Assembly (NCBI GenBank): GCA_023663205.1
Contig: JAMPHX010000012.1
Span: forward strand, 1 to 22,926
Length of the DNA: 22,926 nucleotides
Direction: 5' to 3'
Origin: Corallococcus sp.
GTDB lineage: Bacteria; Bacillota; Clostridia; Christensenellales; CAG-314
The notes beneath the pieces are model-generated. The model saw only the letters and a program-made list of their open reading frames with translations, made no database searches and had not been told where the DNA came from. Shown in pieces: positions 8,091-15,954 of the stretch; within the stretch, counting starts at the first letter, position 1; each line of letters opens with the position of its first letter. The translations under genes were made by a program, and so were the position numbers.

Positions 8091-9174
8091 GTATGCAGAT
8101 AAAAATAAAACAGATTACATATTGTTGTCATTGTTTATTGTACTTGTAGTAATAGGTTTGGTTTTCGTATTTAGCGCAAGTTATTACTCGGCACAAAACG
8201 ATTACGGAAACAGATATTATTTTCTGTTTAAACAACTTATCGGCGCGCTGGTCGGAAGCATATTTATGTTTCTTTTCAGTAAAATAAAATTGGATTTTAT
8301 TAAAAAATTTTGGGTAGCGGGCGTTATCATATCCGTAGTATTACTATTGCTGGTTTTTGTGCCTGTTATCGGAATTGAGAATTACGGCGCGCGGAGATGG
8401 ATAGGCTTCGGAGGGTTTTCGATTCAGCCTTCCGAGATTGCCAAATTTGCTTTTGTGTTATTTTGTGCAGTATATATGTCCAAAGCGGATATGAGCAAAT
8501 TTAAATACACATTGCCGGTAGTATTTGTAGGCGGCTTATTTTGTGTTTTAATTATAATGGAACCTAATATGTCAATTACAATGTGTATGGGCTTATTGAT
8601 GTTGGCAATGCTTTTTATCGGCGGAATAAAATGGAAAACATTGGCGCTTATGATAATTCCGCTTGCCGCAGCCGTACCGTTGTTAATAGCGATTGAACCA
8701 TACAGGATGCAAAGACTATTGGCATTCATTGACCCTTGGGCATCGCCCAAAGACGAAGGTTATCAATTGATTCAATCGCTTTATGCGCTGGGACGCGGAG
8801 GGTGGTTTGGCGTCGGATTGTTTAATAGTAGGCAAAAGTATGAGTTCCTGCCGTTTGCGGAAAGTGATTTTGTTTTTTCCGTTATCGGCGAGGAATTAGG
8901 TTTGTTCGGAAGTTTATTGATATTCGCATTATATTTTGTAATTATTTTACGCGGAGTCAAAATCTCTCTGAATTGCCGAGAAAAATACACTTGCTATTTG
9001 TCCGGCGGAATTACGGCTGTAATTGCAATTCAAAGTCTTATAAATTTTGCAGTTGTAACGGGAAGTATTCCTCCGACGGGTTTACCGTTACCTTTTATCA
9101 GTTACGGCGGGACATCATTGGTTGTTTTTATGTCGGCAGCCGGTTTACTGCTCAATTGTTCAAAAAACGGATAA
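8083..9174 (+). CDS. ftsW: SEDS-family peptidoglycan glycosyltransferase FtsW
   Basis: FtsW is the septal polymerase that joins lipid II into glycan strands together with a class B PBP, here presumably the one encoded upstream. The 363-residue product has about ten membrane segments. SEDS signatures are present: FSASYYSAQ after the first helix, NYGARRWIGFGGFSIQPSEIAKF in the large extracytoplasmic region (seen in two parts), and PPTGLPLPFISYGG near the end. GAGGAA at 8070-8075 supports the ATG at 8083 inside the murD tail. murG, commonly found next to ftsW, is missing; murA follows instead. FtsW rather than RodA is chosen from the dcw context. Confidence 0.93.
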   Translation: MLRYADKNKTDYILLSLFIVLVVIGLVFVFSASYYSAQNDYGNRYYFLFKQLIGALVGSIFMFLFSKIKLDFIKKFWVAGVIISVVLLLLVFVPVIGIENYGARRWIGFGGFSIQPSEIAKFAFVLFCAVYMSKADMSKFKYTLPVVFVGGLFCVLIIMEPNMSITMCMGLLMLAMLFIGGIKWKTLALMIIPLAAAVPLLIAIEPYRMQRLLAFIDPWASPKDEGYQLIQSLYALGRGGWFGVGLFNSRQKYEFLPFAESDFVFSVIGEELGLFGSLLIFALYFVIILRGVKISLNCREKYTCYLSGGITAVIAIQSLINFAVVTGSIPPTGLPLPFISYGGTSLVVFMSAAGLLLNCSKNG

Positions 9175-9209
9175 AGTAATAGGCAAAGTAAATTAAAGGA
9201 GAGTATTGA

Positions 9210-10460
9210 TTGGGGTACATAATAAACGGTAATAAACCGCTCAACGGTACAATTTCGGTATATGGTGCAAAAAACTGTGTGTTGGTTTTGCTTGCCGGCA
9301 GTATATTGACTGACGAAAAGGTTGTTTTAAAAAATTGCAAAAAAATCGCCGATGTTTTAAGTATGATTGATATACTTAAATACATTGGAGCAACTGTTTA
9401 TTGGAATGAAGACGATATAGAAATTGACCCGTCAACTATCTATAGATATGATATCCCGTCGGTGCTTACAAATAGACTGCGCGGTTCTGTTTTTTTGCTT
9501 GGAGCACTGCTTGGGCGTGTGCGAATGGCCAAAATAAGTATGCCAGGCGGTTGCGCAATCGGAGAGCGTCCGATAGATATACATATTGACGGTTTACGAA
9601 AACTCGGTGCGGTTATAGACGATACGGAAGATATAGTTTGCAACGGCAGTAATATTTGCGGTAACGATGTGACATTGCGCTTTGCAAGTGTCGGTGCCAC
9701 GGAAAATTTAATCATGTGCGCAGTTCTCGCAAAGGGTCGTACTGTTTTGCGAAACTGCGCAACAGAGCCGGAAGTGGTTGCATTGGTGAATTTTTTGAAC
9801 CAAATGGGTGCCGATGTGGCTATTGCCGAGCATAGAACAATAGTAATAAATGGTGTGAGTAAATTGCACGGAGTAACCTTTTCGCCGATTCCCGACAGAA
9901 TTGTTGCAGCAACGTATATGGCGGCTTGTGCAGTTGTCGGTGGCAATATTAAAATAGAAAATTGCATATATTCGACGATTTTGCCATTTTCACAAAAATT
10001 GATTCGTGCGGGTTGTGTGATAAAAAGAATGAAGAACGGAATAGAAATAAATTCCGACGGAAACCTCAAAAGCCTTGGAAAAATCAAAACCGCCCCGTAT
10101 CCGGGATTCGCAACAGATATGCAATCTTTGGCACTTACGGTGGCGGCAAAATGCGATGGGGTTACGATAATAACAGAAAATTTATTTGAAAACCGTTTGC
10201 AACATAATGCGAAAGAATTGAGAAATATGGGTGCAAATATTGTAGTTGCCGATAATACTGCTGTTGTCTGCGGCGTGAGGAGTTTTGTCGGCACACGGGT
10301 ACAGGCGGTGGATTTGCGCGGCGGCGCTGCGCTTGTTGTTGCAGGAATGGCTGCACACGGTACGACGGTAGTTGATGGAATAAGTCATATTGAGCGCGGT
10401 TATTACAATTTGGCAGAATGCTTCAACAATTTAGGGGCGGAAATAACCTTTTGCAAATAA
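9210..10460 (+). CDS. murA: UDP-N-acetylglucosamine 1-carboxyvinyltransferase MurA
   Basis: MurA transfers enolpyruvate from PEP to UDP-GlcNAc, the first committed step of peptidoglycan synthesis. The 416-residue product shows the EPSP-synthase-like repeats, YGAKN with Lys21/Asn22, and PGGCAIGERPIDIH, whose Cys115 is the active-site cysteine that fosfomycin alkylates in typical MurA enzymes; this predicts a fosfomycin-sensitive type. The start is TTG at 9210 with AGGAG at 9197-9201. No in-frame ATG lies near, and the family N-terminus begins exactly here. It lies 35 bp after ftsW and so is likely co-transcribed. The 640-bp gap to ftsQ suggests it ends the unit. Confidence 0.96.
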   Translation: MGYIINGNKPLNGTISVYGAKNCVLVLLAGSILTDEKVVLKNCKKIADVLSMIDILKYIGATVYWNEDDIEIDPSTIYRYDIPSVLTNRLRGSVFLLGALLGRVRMAKISMPGGCAIGERPIDIHIDGLRKLGAVIDDTEDIVCNGSNICGNDVTLRFASVGATENLIMCAVLAKGRTVLRNCATEPEVVALVNFLNQMGADVAIAEHRTIVINGVSKLHGVTFSPIPDRIVAATYMAACAVVGGNIKIENCIYSTILPFSQKLIRAGCVIKRMKNGIEINSDGNLKSLGKIKTAPYPGFATDMQSLALTVAAKCDGVTIITENLFENRLQHNAKELRNMGANIVVADNTAVVCGVRSFVGTRVQAVDLRGGAALVVAGMAAHGTTVVDGISHIERGYYNLAECFNNLGAEITFCK

Positions 10461-10650
10461 ATGTTTTGAGGTTAGACAACATTGTTTGCCATATTCTTTT
10501 GTTTGGGACATTTGTGCTTTGAAACAAATGCAGTTTCTGTCCGAGAAGTTACAATATATGTCGATTAAATCAAGCATCGTGTGGCTAAAAGTATCTGTGC
10601 AGTTGAAATCAAATTGAAAGCAACAAGTTTCAATATGCTTTTGTACGCAT

Positions 10651-10702
10651 AGATATTATTTAAGCCAAACGCTTTTATATTCTAATATCTTTTTCTTGTT
10701 TT
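10651..10702 (+). terminator. Possible terminator about 190 bp after murA
   Basis: AGATATTA (10651-10658) pairs with TAATATCT (10683-10690), enclosing an inner AAGC/GCTT hairpin (10662-10665 with 10671-10674), and is followed by TTTTCTTGTTTT. The stem is AT-rich and interrupted, so the call is tentative. It is the best candidate for ending the murE-murA transcript. Confidence 0.4.
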
Positions 10703-10728
10703 GTACGGCAAAAGGTGTCTTTATTCTA

Positions 10729-10756
10729 CAACATTATTGTCCCTCAACATTATTGT
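10729..10756 (+). repeat. Pair of 12-bp direct repeats
   Basis: CAACATTATTGT occurs at 10729-10740 and again at 10745-10756, a 16-bp period. With the preceding A each copy is partly dyad-symmetric (ACAA...TTGT), as in many operators. A promoter-like TTGTAT-16-TATAAT follows at 10763-10790. A regulator binding site is possible; no family is recognised. Confidence 0.45.
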
Positions 10757-10980
10757 TCCAAATTGTATTATTTGATATCGATAGTATAATACTTCAAGAC
10801 CGATATTGTAATGTTTTAATGTACATTTGGCATTATTTAAATATATTTTGTTTTGTGAAAAGTTAGATGCGGTATCGGATTCCATTCGTCTAATTAAATA
10901 AAAACCTTGCATGAATATTATAATTTCTTTTTTGTTTTGTAAATTCAATTTAGTTTTTATTTGAAATTGAAAGTAATTTA

Positions 10981-11014
10981 TTGACTTGACAATCTTTTAG
11001 ATGTATACTATTAA
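10981..11014 (+). promoter_or_regulatory. Promoter pair for ftsQ-ftsA-ftsZ
   Basis: Two overlapping sigma-A-like promoters are offset by 5 bp: TTGACT (10981-10986) with TATACT (11004-11009), and TTGACA (10986-10991) with TATTAA (11009-11014), each with a 17-bp spacer. Transcription would begin around 11016-11021, leaving a leader of about 80 nt before ftsQ. This gives the ftsQAZ block its own transcription start. Confidence 0.75.
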
Positions 11015-11099
11015 AGTATCGTTGAATGAAAATTGTATAATTGGATTTTGCGTAAATGATTTGCAAAAGATACTTTTAGTAAAGCAGTGAGAGGATATT

Positions 11100-11873
11100 A
11101 TGAAAAACAAAAAGATACTGACATTAGCAATAATCGTAGCGGTAATTGTTATATTGATTGTTGTGTTTGTATCGGTATTCACTGTAAAATCCGTCAATTT
11201 GGTATATCATTCGGAAAATGGCGGTGAAATAGCGTCACCTGTAGATGCGCCTGTTCCTGATGATATTCTAAAAAGTTTTAAGGGTAAAAACATAATGTTT
11301 TTGTCCAAAAGCGCCGTCCTCGACAAAATCAACAAGGATTATCCGGAGTACCATGCTTTGGACGTTGTTCGCAAGTTTCCAAGTCATTTGGAGGTTCATT
11401 TTGTTAAACGGCAACCGGTGTTTTGTATAAACAGTGCAAATAAAATATTTATCGATTCATTTGGTTATGTTATGTTTGCATCAGACAACACCGTCATAAA
11501 TATAGAGAATGCATTTGTCAATCCGGGAGCCATCGAGCAACAGATAATCGGCTCGAAATTGGTTTTCTCAAATGCCGAAAACAATGCCAAAATGGAGATG
11601 ATGTTGACTGCTGTAAGTGCTGTTTGGCAATTGAATTACGCCTTTGACGACATTCCGAGTATTATTGCAAGTTTTGAATTCGGCGAACAAATGTCAACAA
11701 TGACAATCGTTACAAGCGCAGATGCCAAAATAATAGTATCCAAGCCGGATAGCAATCTTGAAGAACGGTTGCACAAAGGATTTGGCGTATATTACAATCA
11801 AATAAAAGATTTGGCAAAACCCAATGTTGAAATTACAGTTTTGCCAAACGGGCAAGTGATAACAAATGTTTAA
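11100..11873 (+). CDS. ftsQ: Cell division protein FtsQ/DivIB
   Basis: FtsQ/DivIB is a bitopic divisome protein that binds FtsL and DivIC/FtsB and helps control the septal synthase. The 257-residue product has only about five cytoplasmic residues, one membrane segment at about 6-29, then a POTRA-like start (VKSVNLVYHSENG) and the beta domain with KNIMFLSKSAVLDKI, VRKFPSHLEVHFVKRQPVF and FIDSFGYVM. These fit the pattern of a conserved KFP...V.ERxP stretch and [IV]D.[DE]G in the family. GAGAGGA at 11089-11095 supports the ATG. The very short cytoplasmic tail is unusual for the family. Position just before ftsA-ftsZ supports the call. Confidence 0.85.
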   Translation: MKNKKILTLAIIVAVIVILIVVFVSVFTVKSVNLVYHSENGGEIASPVDAPVPDDILKSFKGKNIMFLSKSAVLDKINKDYPEYHALDVVRKFPSHLEVHFVKRQPVFCINSANKIFIDSFGYVMFASDNTVINIENAFVNPGAIEQQIIGSKLVFSNAENNAKMEMMLTAVSAVWQLNYAFDDIPSIIASFEFGEQMSTMTIVTSADAKIIVSKPDSNLEERLHKGFGVYYNQIKDLAKPNVEITVLPNGQVITNV

Positions 11874-11897
11874 TAAAACTGAATTTCAAAGGAACTT

Positions 11898-13139
11898 ATG
11901 AAAAAAGATTACGTTACTATAATTGATTTCGGTTCAAGCAAGATTACCGCAATGGTTGCAAGCCGCATAAACGGCGGCGAGTTTTTAATTAAAGCCGTCG
12001 GACAATGTGCTTATAACGGCTTTGACGAAAACGGTTGGTATGAACCGGAGACAATAGAAGAAACCGTCAGAACTGCGATAGAGCAAGTGGAGAGTAAACT
12101 CGGATTCACCGTCAAAGAAATTACAGTTGGTGTGCCGGGTAATTTTTGCTATGTCGCTACAGGAGAAGCAACAACCGTTTTTCGTTCAAAAAAGAAAGTC
12201 GATGCCTTCGATTTGGATGACATCTTGTCAAAAGCGGATATATACGGCGAAGAATACGGGCGACTTATAGGTAAAAACGCTATTTACTACTTGCTTGATG
12301 GGGCAATTAAGACGTATTCTCCGATTGGCGTTATTGCGCAACGTCTAACGGGACTTGTGTGTTTTTCGTATGTTAACAAGTATTTCTGTAAATCTGTGGA
12401 AACAGCACTCGGTAATTTGGGTATTTCCAAAATAAATTATGTAAATACCTGTGAAATGCAAACTGCTTATGTGTCCCGCGCCTATGCGGTAAACGGATAT
12501 GCTATAGTAATCGATGTTGGGCATATTACGACAAACGTAATGTTGAGTGGGGGCAAATCATTGCTTTTTGCCAAAACTTTTGCCTTGGGTAGCGGCTACA
12601 TCGCAAGTGATTTGTGTCAAGTTCTTGGGATTGAGTACGATACCGCAATGTCTTTGCTCGGCAAAATAAACTTAAAATTGGAGTTTCAAAACGGGGACTG
12701 TTATCGCGTAGGCAATTGTACTTGCGAAGCACAAAAGACAAACGAAATTGTAAAAGCGCGCATAGAACAATTTGCGGAATACATAAAAAAATGCTTTAAC
12801 TATTGTGACAAAGAAATTCCGCGCGAGACGCCGATTATACTGACAGGCGGAGGTCTGACTTATATTTGCGGGGCTTCTGAATGGCTATCGTATTATTTGG
12901 CAAAGCCGATAAAAGTATTTATAAGTGTAAATCCTCAAACGAGGAGAAACGAGTATACGTCATGTTACGGCTTATTGCAGCATGCAATCGATACATCTAC
13001 GGAAAACGCAGGATTATTTTCTTTTTTCAAAAAGAAAAGGGGGGCAAAAATTAACAATGGCAACTTACAGTCAAGATACGGGAAATGTCGCTCAAATTAT
13101 GGTAATAGGTGTCGGTGGCGGCGGTGGCAATGCTGTTGA
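11898..13139 (+). CDS. ftsA: Cell division protein FtsA
   Basis: FtsA is the actin-like ATPase that tethers FtsZ filaments to the membrane. The 413-residue product begins with VTIIDFGSSKITAMV (phosphate 1), has AIVIDVGHITTNVMLSGG (phosphate 2) and a PIILTGGGLTYICG adenosine-type motif. Residues GLFSFFKKKRG near the end look like the amphipathic membrane-targeting helix. After them the frame continues through the ftsZ start for an 83-nt overlap, giving an unusual Arg/Cys-rich tail. A one-base shift in the G6 run at 13039-13044 would either end FtsA at 13052-13054 or fuse it to FtsZ. The true C-terminus is therefore uncertain. AAAGGAA at 11888-11894 supports the start. Confidence 0.9.
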   Translation: MKKDYVTIIDFGSSKITAMVASRINGGEFLIKAVGQCAYNGFDENGWYEPETIEETVRTAIEQVESKLGFTVKEITVGVPGNFCYVATGEATTVFRSKKKVDAFDLDDILSKADIYGEEYGRLIGKNAIYYLLDGAIKTYSPIGVIAQRLTGLVCFSYVNKYFCKSVETALGNLGISKINYVNTCEMQTAYVSRAYAVNGYAIVIDVGHITTNVMLSGGKSLLFAKTFALGSGYIASDLCQVLGIEYDTAMSLLGKINLKLEFQNGDCYRVGNCTCEAQKTNEIVKARIEQFAEYIKKCFNYCDKEIPRETPIILTGGGLTYICGASEWLSYYLAKPIKVFISVNPQTRRNEYTSCYGLLQHAIDTSTENAGLFSFFKKKRGAKINNGNLQSRYGKCRSNYGNRCRWRRWQCC

Positions 13140-14235
13140 CAGTATGATAAAGGCAGGGATAAAAAATGTGGATTTTATTGCAATGAACACCGACGAACAG
13201 GCATTACATAAAATTGCAGCAAAAAAACTTGCCATAGGTAAGGAAACCACAAAAGGTCTCGGTGCGGGTGCAAATCCTGAAATCGGACGCAAAGCAGCCG
13301 AAGAAAGCAGCGAATTTATCAAAGATTTACTTGAAAAAAATAAAGTTGATTTACTGTTTATTGCTGCGGGTATGGGCGGTGGTACAGGCACCGGTGCTGC
13401 TCCGATTATTGCAAATATTGCCCGCCAACTTGGTATTTTAACTATTGCGGTGGTCACAAAACCATTTAACTTTGAAGGCGTCAGAAGAATGAAAAATGCT
13501 GATGTCGGTATAGAAAATTTAAAGGGAAATGTCGATGCTCTTGTAATAGTTCAAAACGAAAAACTCAACCGTGACAAGAATTTTTCCGTTATGGAAGCAT
13601 TTGTTAAAGCCGACGAAATTTTGCTTCAAGGCGTCAGAGCCATTACCGATATTATAGTTCAGGACGGCAGAATCAATCTTGACCTTGCAGACGTGCGCTG
13701 TGTAATGAAAGACAGCGGTATGGCGCATATGGGTATCGGTGTTGGAAAAGGAAAAAATAAAACAATCGACGCTATACGCAAAGCCGTTTATTCGCCGTTG
13801 CTGGAAACGACTATACAAGGTGCATCTTCCATAATAATAAATTTCCGCGGTGGTGAAGATTTGAAGTTGGACGAAATCCACAACGGTTTGGAACTGGTCA
13901 GACAGGTAATTTCGCCCGATGCAAATGTGCTTTTCGGTATGGGATTTGACAGTACAATGAAGGACGAAGTTCAAGTTACGCTGATAGCAACAGGATTTAC
14001 GGGAAGTACGGCAACGGATACAGGTTCGTTTTTCAGTACGGGAAATGTCAGACCGTTATCTGCTGACAACGAGTCGTCACTCAGGCAACATATGGCACAG
14101 GATGTACTTGGTCGTCAAGAAAGTTATTTTTCTAAGGAAACCGGTAACAGTGAACCGCAATCTCTCGACGGCGGAAATTTGAAAGTAGACGAAGATAAAA
14201 GCGTACCGCCTTTTTTGAGGAAGTTGAAAAAATAA
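13057..14235 (+). CDS. ftsZ: Cell division protein FtsZ
   Basis: FtsZ is the tubulin-like GTPase that forms the cytokinetic Z ring. The 392-residue product has IMVIGVGGGGGNAVDSM near the N-terminus, the tubulin signature GGGTGTG at 107-113, the T7-type segment NLDLADVRCVM, a variable linker and the conserved C-terminal peptide VPPFLRKLKK that binds FtsA and other partners. The ATG at 13057 fits family N-termini; AAAGGGGGG at 13036-13044 is the likely ribosome binding site at rather long spacing. The frame is open upstream to 12982 inside ftsA, but that extension is unlike FtsZ. asnS begins 4 bp after the stop. Confidence 0.98.
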   Translation: MATYSQDTGNVAQIMVIGVGGGGGNAVDSMIKAGIKNVDFIAMNTDEQALHKIAAKKLAIGKETTKGLGAGANPEIGRKAAEESSEFIKDLLEKNKVDLLFIAAGMGGGTGTGAAPIIANIARQLGILTIAVVTKPFNFEGVRRMKNADVGIENLKGNVDALVIVQNEKLNRDKNFSVMEAFVKADEILLQGVRAITDIIVQDGRINLDLADVRCVMKDSGMAHMGIGVGKGKNKTIDAIRKAVYSPLLETTIQGASSIIINFRGGEDLKLDEIHNGLELVRQVISPDANVLFGMGFDSTMKDEVQVTLIATGFTGSTATDTGSFFSTGNVRPLSADNESSLRQHMAQDVLGRQESYFSKETGNSEPQSLDGGNLKVDEDKSVPPFLRKLKK

Positions 14236-14239
14236 GTAT

Positions 14240-15634
14240 ATGGAAAAAGTAGTAATCAAAGATTTATATAATAATGCAAACGCTTTGCAAAAAAGAATTG
14301 TTAAAGTTTGCGGTTGGGCTCGTACAATACGAGATTCAAAGGAATTCGGCTTTATCGAATTAAACGACGGCAGTTGTTTCGGTTGTTTACAAATTGTTTT
14401 TGAACGCAGTGTTTTACCTAATTACGATGAAATTGCCAAGTTGAATGTAGGAAGCGCTCTTGCGATTGTCGGAGAAGTGGTTCTAACGCCGCAAAACAAG
14501 CAACCGTTTGAAATAAAGGCAACAAGTATTGAAATTGAAGGTAAATCCACATCGGACTACCCGCTACAAAAAAAGCGTCATTCAGTTGAATTCTTGCGTG
14601 AAATTGCACATTTGAGTCCGCGTACAAATTTGTTTAATGCCGTTATGCGAGTACGTTCAGAGGCAGCGTTTGCTTTGCACAGTTTTTTTAATTCCAGAGG
14701 GTTTGTTTATGTTCATACGCCTTTAATTACAGCAAGCGATTGCGAAGGCGCCGGCGAAATGTTCCGCGTTACCACTTTGAATATGGATGACGTCCCCAAG
14801 ACGCCAAATGGCGAGGTGGATTATTCGCAGGACTTTTTCGGTAAATCCGCAGGACTTACAGTTTCGGGACAATTGAACGGCGAAGCATATGCAATGGCTT
14901 TTGCTAAGATTTACACTTTCGGTCCTACATTCAGAGCGGAAAAGTCAAATACACTAAGACACGCCGCAGAGTTTTGGATGATTGAGCCGGAAATCGCATT
15001 TGCCGATTTGGCGGACGATATGCAACTTGCCGAAGATATGATAAAATATGTTATCAATCATATATTGTCTGTATGTTCGCAAGAAGTTGAGTTTTTCAAT
15101 AGTTTTGTGGACAACAAGTTGAAAGACAGATTAGTTAAACTCAAAGATGCCAAATTTGCCCGCATGACATACACGGAAGCAATATCTCTGCTTGAACCGC
15201 ATAACAAGGAATTCCAATTCCCCGTTCATTGGGGGAGTGACATCCAAACAGAGCATGAACGCTTTTTGACGGAACAAGTATGTAATGGTCCTGTTTTTGT
15301 TACCGATTATCCAATGGAAATTAAGTCGTTTTATATGCGTATTAACGACGACGGAAAGACGGTTGCTGCAATGGATATGTTGGTACCCGGCGTCGGCGAA
15401 TTGATAGGCGGGTCGCAAAGAGAAGAACGCTTGGATGTGTTGCTAAAACGTATGAAAGAACTTGGACTTAAGGAAGAAGATTATTCTTGGTATATTGATT
15501 TGCGAAAATACGGAGGCACAAAGCACTCCGGATTCGGGTTGGGCTTTGAGCGTTTGGTAATGTATTTGACAGGCGTTTCTAACATAAGGGATGTAATTCC
15601 TTTCCCGAGAACGGTTGGTAACGCTCAGTTTTGA
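14240..15634 (+). CDS. asnS: Asparagine--tRNA ligase
   Basis: AsnRS is a class IIb enzyme that activates asparagine and charges tRNA-Asn. The 464-residue product has an N-terminal OB-fold anticodon-binding domain (VKVCGWARTIRDSKEFGFIE), motif 2 (TFRAEKSNTLRHAAEF), and motif 3 (GFGLGFERLVMYLTG). The hairpin sequences match AsnRS better than AspRS, and the length is typical. Its ATG lies 4 bp after the ftsZ stop. The only Shine-Dalgarno-like sequence, GAGGAAG at 14217-14223, is about 16 nt away, so translation may depend on reinitiation after ftsZ. A strong terminator follows, making asnS the likely last gene of the ftsQAZ unit. Confidence 0.96.
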   Translation: MEKVVIKDLYNNANALQKRIVKVCGWARTIRDSKEFGFIELNDGSCFGCLQIVFERSVLPNYDEIAKLNVGSALAIVGEVVLTPQNKQPFEIKATSIEIEGKSTSDYPLQKKRHSVEFLREIAHLSPRTNLFNAVMRVRSEAAFALHSFFNSRGFVYVHTPLITASDCEGAGEMFRVTTLNMDDVPKTPNGEVDYSQDFFGKSAGLTVSGQLNGEAYAMAFAKIYTFGPTFRAEKSNTLRHAAEFWMIEPEIAFADLADDMQLAEDMIKYVINHILSVCSQEVEFFNSFVDNKLKDRLVKLKDAKFARMTYTEAISLLEPHNKEFQFPVHWGSDIQTEHERFLTEQVCNGPVFVTDYPMEIKSFYMRINDDGKTVAAMDMLVPGVGELIGGSQREERLDVLLKRMKELGLKEEDYSWYIDLRKYGGTKHSGFGLGFERLVMYLTGVSNIRDVIPFPRTVGNAQF

Positions 15635-15654
15635 TTGACTGCCAAAAATTTTTT

Positions 15655-15695
15655 AAGAAACTTACGTATATATGTAAGTTTCTTTTTGTTTTTGA
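15655..15695 (+). terminator. Rho-independent terminator after asnS
   Basis: An 11-bp perfect stem, AAGAAACTTAC (15655-15665) with GTAAGTTTCTT (15674-15684) around an 8-nt loop, is followed by TTTGTTTTT. It ends the ftsQ-ftsA-ftsZ-asnS unit, or attenuates it before the small gene downstream. Confidence 0.85.
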
Positions 15696-15724
15696 GCAAA
15701 CTATTTTCAGTAGGAGGTGCTAAA

Positions 15725-15916
15725 ATGAAAACAACTAAAACAAACAGCACTAAAAAGACTAACGGAAAAAGCAGCGGAAGTTCTGCAAAAAAGGCTTGCG
15801 GTAAGAAGACATCCAACAAGCAAAGCAGTTCGTCCGACCCCGATGGGAGTTACACTGGAAATCCGTTAGGATGGGGCAAATACGCCGAGCCTGTACAGGA
15901 CGTTGACGATTTGTAA
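15725..15916 (+). CDS. Small Lys/Ser-rich protein with DPDGSYTGNP...PVQDVDDL C-terminus
   Basis: This 63-residue product is probably real: AGGAGGTG at 15713-15720 lies just before the ATG and a perfect terminator follows the stop. The first 38 residues are Lys, Ser and Thr rich, low in complexity and probably disordered. The C-terminal 26 residues (DPDGSYTGNPLGWG, then PVQDVDDL) look conserved; I recall similar uncharacterised short proteins in Clostridia with a PDGSYTG...PVQDADDL pattern, but cannot verify this here. The function is unknown. The basic N-terminus could bind nucleic acid and the acidic tail a partner, but that is speculation. An upstream extension of the frame to 15635 would cross the terminator and is rejected. 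Confidence 0.75.
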   Translation: MKTTKTNSTKKTNGKSSGSSAKKACGKKTSNKQSSSSDPDGSYTGNPLGWGKYAEPVQDVDDL

Positions 15917-15920
15917 CATA

Positions 15921-15954
15921 AAACGCTTGCGGCTGTTTGTCGCAAGCGTTTTTG
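15921..15954 (+). terminator. Rho-independent terminator after the 63-residue protein gene
   Basis: An 11-bp perfect stem, AAACGCTTGCG (15921-15931) with CGCAAGCGTTT (15941-15951) around a 9-nt loop, runs into a T5 stretch (15949-15953). The opposite strand also has a short T-run after the stem, so it could work in both directions. Confidence 0.9.

Larger units (their letters stand above)
10461..10980. other. Intergenic region between murA and ftsQ without a confident gene
   Basis: No convincing coding region is seen. A 75-codon antisense ORF (10721-10948, - strand) has no good ribosome binding site and no recognisable motif. The region holds several small inverted repeats, including CATTTGT (10509-10515) with ACAAATG (10524-10530) and ATTGAAA (10613-10619) with TTTCAAT (10628-10634). 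It also has a terminator-like structure, a pair of 12-bp direct repeats and a promoter-like TTGTAT (10763-10768) with TATAAT (10785-10790, 16-bp spacer). It may host a small RNA or an eroded gene; the sequence alone does not decide. Confidence 0.4.

Noticed and set aside
9440..10294. 284-codon - strand open frame
   Set aside because: It is antisense to murA, has no ribosome binding site and reads as the low-complexity shadow of a conserved gene.
12982..13056. N-terminal extension of ftsZ inside ftsA
   Set aside because: The extension is unlike FtsZ, while MATYSQ at 13057 fits the family and has a G-rich ribosome binding site upstream. The open frame is kept only as part of the frameshift finding.
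15635..15724. Upstream extension of the 63-residue protein
   Set aside because: It would run through the asnS terminator hairpin and contains the ribosome binding site of the shorter start.
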